Of a stretch of 64,000 bases of DNA, positions 63,230 to 64,000 are shown in pieces. The notes below the pieces were generated by a model. It searched no databases. It was given only the letters and a program-made list of their open reading frames with translations, and was not told the origin of the DNA. This stretch comes from Paraktedonobacter sp964250225 (GTDB taxonomy: Bacteria > Chloroflexota > Ktedonobacteria > Ktedonobacterales > Ktedonobacteraceae). The position numbers were made by a program, and so were the translations under genes. The stretch's first letter is position 1. Every line of letters starts with the position of its first letter. Location of the stretch: contig CAXUEY010000003.1 in assembly GCA_964250225.1 (NCBI GenBank), positions 1-64,000 on the forward strand. Reading direction: 5' to 3'.

Positions 63230-64000
63230 ATGAATGAAGCACAGAACACGCAGGATGCGTCCAGCCCGCATGATGCGTTGCGCGAACGTATGAATCGGGC
63301 GCGCCAGGGAGGATCTGCAAAGTATCATGAGCGTCACGCGGCACAAGGCAAGCTCTTTGTGCGTGAACGGCTGGCCCGTTTGCTGGATGCCGATTCGTTT
63401 GTCGAAGATGGGCTGCTCGCCCGTACCCTGGACGAGGGGCTGCCCGCGGACGGTATCGTGACCGGTCTGGGGACGATCAATGGGCGTCCAGTCGCGCTGA
63501 TGGCCAACGATATGACCGTGAAAGCTGGCGCGTGGGGCCGGGCGACGGTGCGCAAAATCATTCGCATTCAGCAGGAGGCTGTGGCGAGCCGCGTGCCGAT
63601 GCTGTACCTTGTCGATTCAGCAGGTGCGCGCTTGAATGAGCAGTTTGATATTTTCATTGACCGCGCGCACGCCGGGCAGATTTTCTACAACCAGGCGCGC
63701 ATGAGCGGCGTGGTGCCGCAGCTCTGCGTGATGTTCGGGCCATCACCGGCAGGATCAGCCTATTTACCAGCTTTTTGCGATGTGGTGATCATGGTCGAGG
63801 GCAACGCCAGCGTCTATCTTGGCTCGCCGCGCATGGCTGAAATGGCAACGGGCGAGCAGGTCACGCTTGAGGAAATGGGCGGCGCGAGGATGCACAGCAC
63901 AGTCAGCGGGCTGGGCGATGTGCTGGTACCCTCGGAGGACGAGGCGATTGCGGCGCTGAAGCGCTACCTGTCCGTGTTGCCCACCCATTACGAGGAGCAG
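63230..64000 (+). CDS. acyl-CoA carboxylase beta (carboxyltransferase) subunit, partial
   Basis: The reading frame opens at the ATG at 63230 and runs off the window end without a stop; 257 codons are visible of about 510-530 usual. It reads as a carboxyl-transferase domain: ARQGGSAKYHERHAAQGKLF, RERLARLLDADSF, PADGIVTGLGTINGR, LYLVDSAGARLNEQ and MFGPSPAGSAYLPAFCD with SVYLGSPRM. Propionyl-, methylcrotonyl- or geranyl-type acyl-CoA specificity cannot be decided. The ribosome site is weak. A biotin carboxylase gene would be expected beyond the window. Confidence 0.9.
   Translation, partial: MNEAQNTQDASSPHDALRERMNRARQGGSAKYHERHAAQGKLFVRERLARLLDADSFVEDGLLARTLDEGLPADGIVTGLGTINGRPVALMANDMTVKAGAWGRATVRKIIRIQQEAVASRVPMLYLVDSAGARLNEQFDIFIDRAHAGQIFYNQARMSGVVPQLCVMFGPSPAGSAYLPAFCDVVIMVEGNASVYLGSPRMAEMATGEQVTLEEMGGARMHSTVSGLGDVLVPSEDEAIAALKRYLSVLPTHYEEQ

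Noticed and set aside
1..64000. CRISPR arrays, tRNA and rRNA genes
   Set aside because: I looked for regularly spaced direct repeats and for tRNA T-loop and acceptor patterns in the gaps and saw none. The tandem repeats at 5350-5550 and in 54594-56195 are coding.

Overview
The window reads as draft-quality chromosomal DNA of a GC-moderate bacterium, most plausibly a Ktedonobacteria-like Chloroflexota (inference). Pointers are the menaquinone/polyprenyl genes, many two-component and ABC systems, secreted DUF1906 and SGNH proteins, and an IscB/omega-RNA (HEARO) remnant of the kind abundant in Ktedonobacter. Coding density is high. There are three N runs (5689-5698, 29029-29038, 46936-46974). 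Two genes carry single-base frameshifts that may be sequencing errors, so gene breakage must be read with care.

Layout. 0.1-5.6 kb: DmpA-type aminopeptidase, a histidine kinase/response regulator pair and a coiled-coil protein with 14-residue repeats. 5.6-8.7 kb: NMT1/SsuA-type ABC importer (ATPase, permease, frameshifted binding protein). 9.1-12.3 kb: glucokinase and a second two-component pair. 12.7-16.8 kb: protocatechuate branch of the beta-ketoadipate pathway (pcaC-pcaH-pcaG-pcaB) plus a leaderless NMT1-like protein. 16.9-18.0 kb: decay zone with a lactonase C-terminal remnant, a putative omega-RNA and a truncated iscB. 18.1-26.7 kb: PQQ-repeat protein, phospholipase D, DUF1003 protein, internally deleted recQ, GH35 beta-galactosidase, Ser/Thr kinase. 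27-31 kb: peptide-type binding lipoprotein, SGNH hydrolase, MenA-like prenyltransferase, PPOX-fold protein. 31.7-36.7 kb: H-NOX protein with a possible C-terminal winged helix, class-V aminotransferase, frameshifted DUF1906 protein, secreted SGNH hydrolase. 36.8-42.6 kb: heterodimeric ABC exporter, PlsY, Mrp. 42.6-51.5 kb: acyl-CoA ligase and KAS III-like enzyme, TetR regulator and a complete Liv-type importer. 51.7-59.3 kb: small Cys protein, polyprenyl synthase, radical SAM protein, RGG-like repeat protein, lipoprotein, polyamine genes (speH, speB). 59.9-64 kb: BrkB-family membrane protein, a crotonase-fold protein, a BadH-like dehydrogenase and the start of an acyl-CoA carboxylase beta subunit running off the end.

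How genes work together. The most interesting region is 42.6-51.5 kb. A 23-bp imperfect dyad occurs once between the KAS III gene and tetR and twice between livJ and livH, suggesting that one TetR repressor controls uptake, CoA activation and condensation of an acid substrate. A second clear regulatory design lies at 62.9-63.2 kb, where two near-identical palindromes sit just downstream of the -10 boxes of two divergent promoters. Other points of note are the H-NOX fusion, the IscB/omega-RNA remnant next to a dead lactonase gene beside the pca operon, and a family of long perfect hairpins at gene ends.
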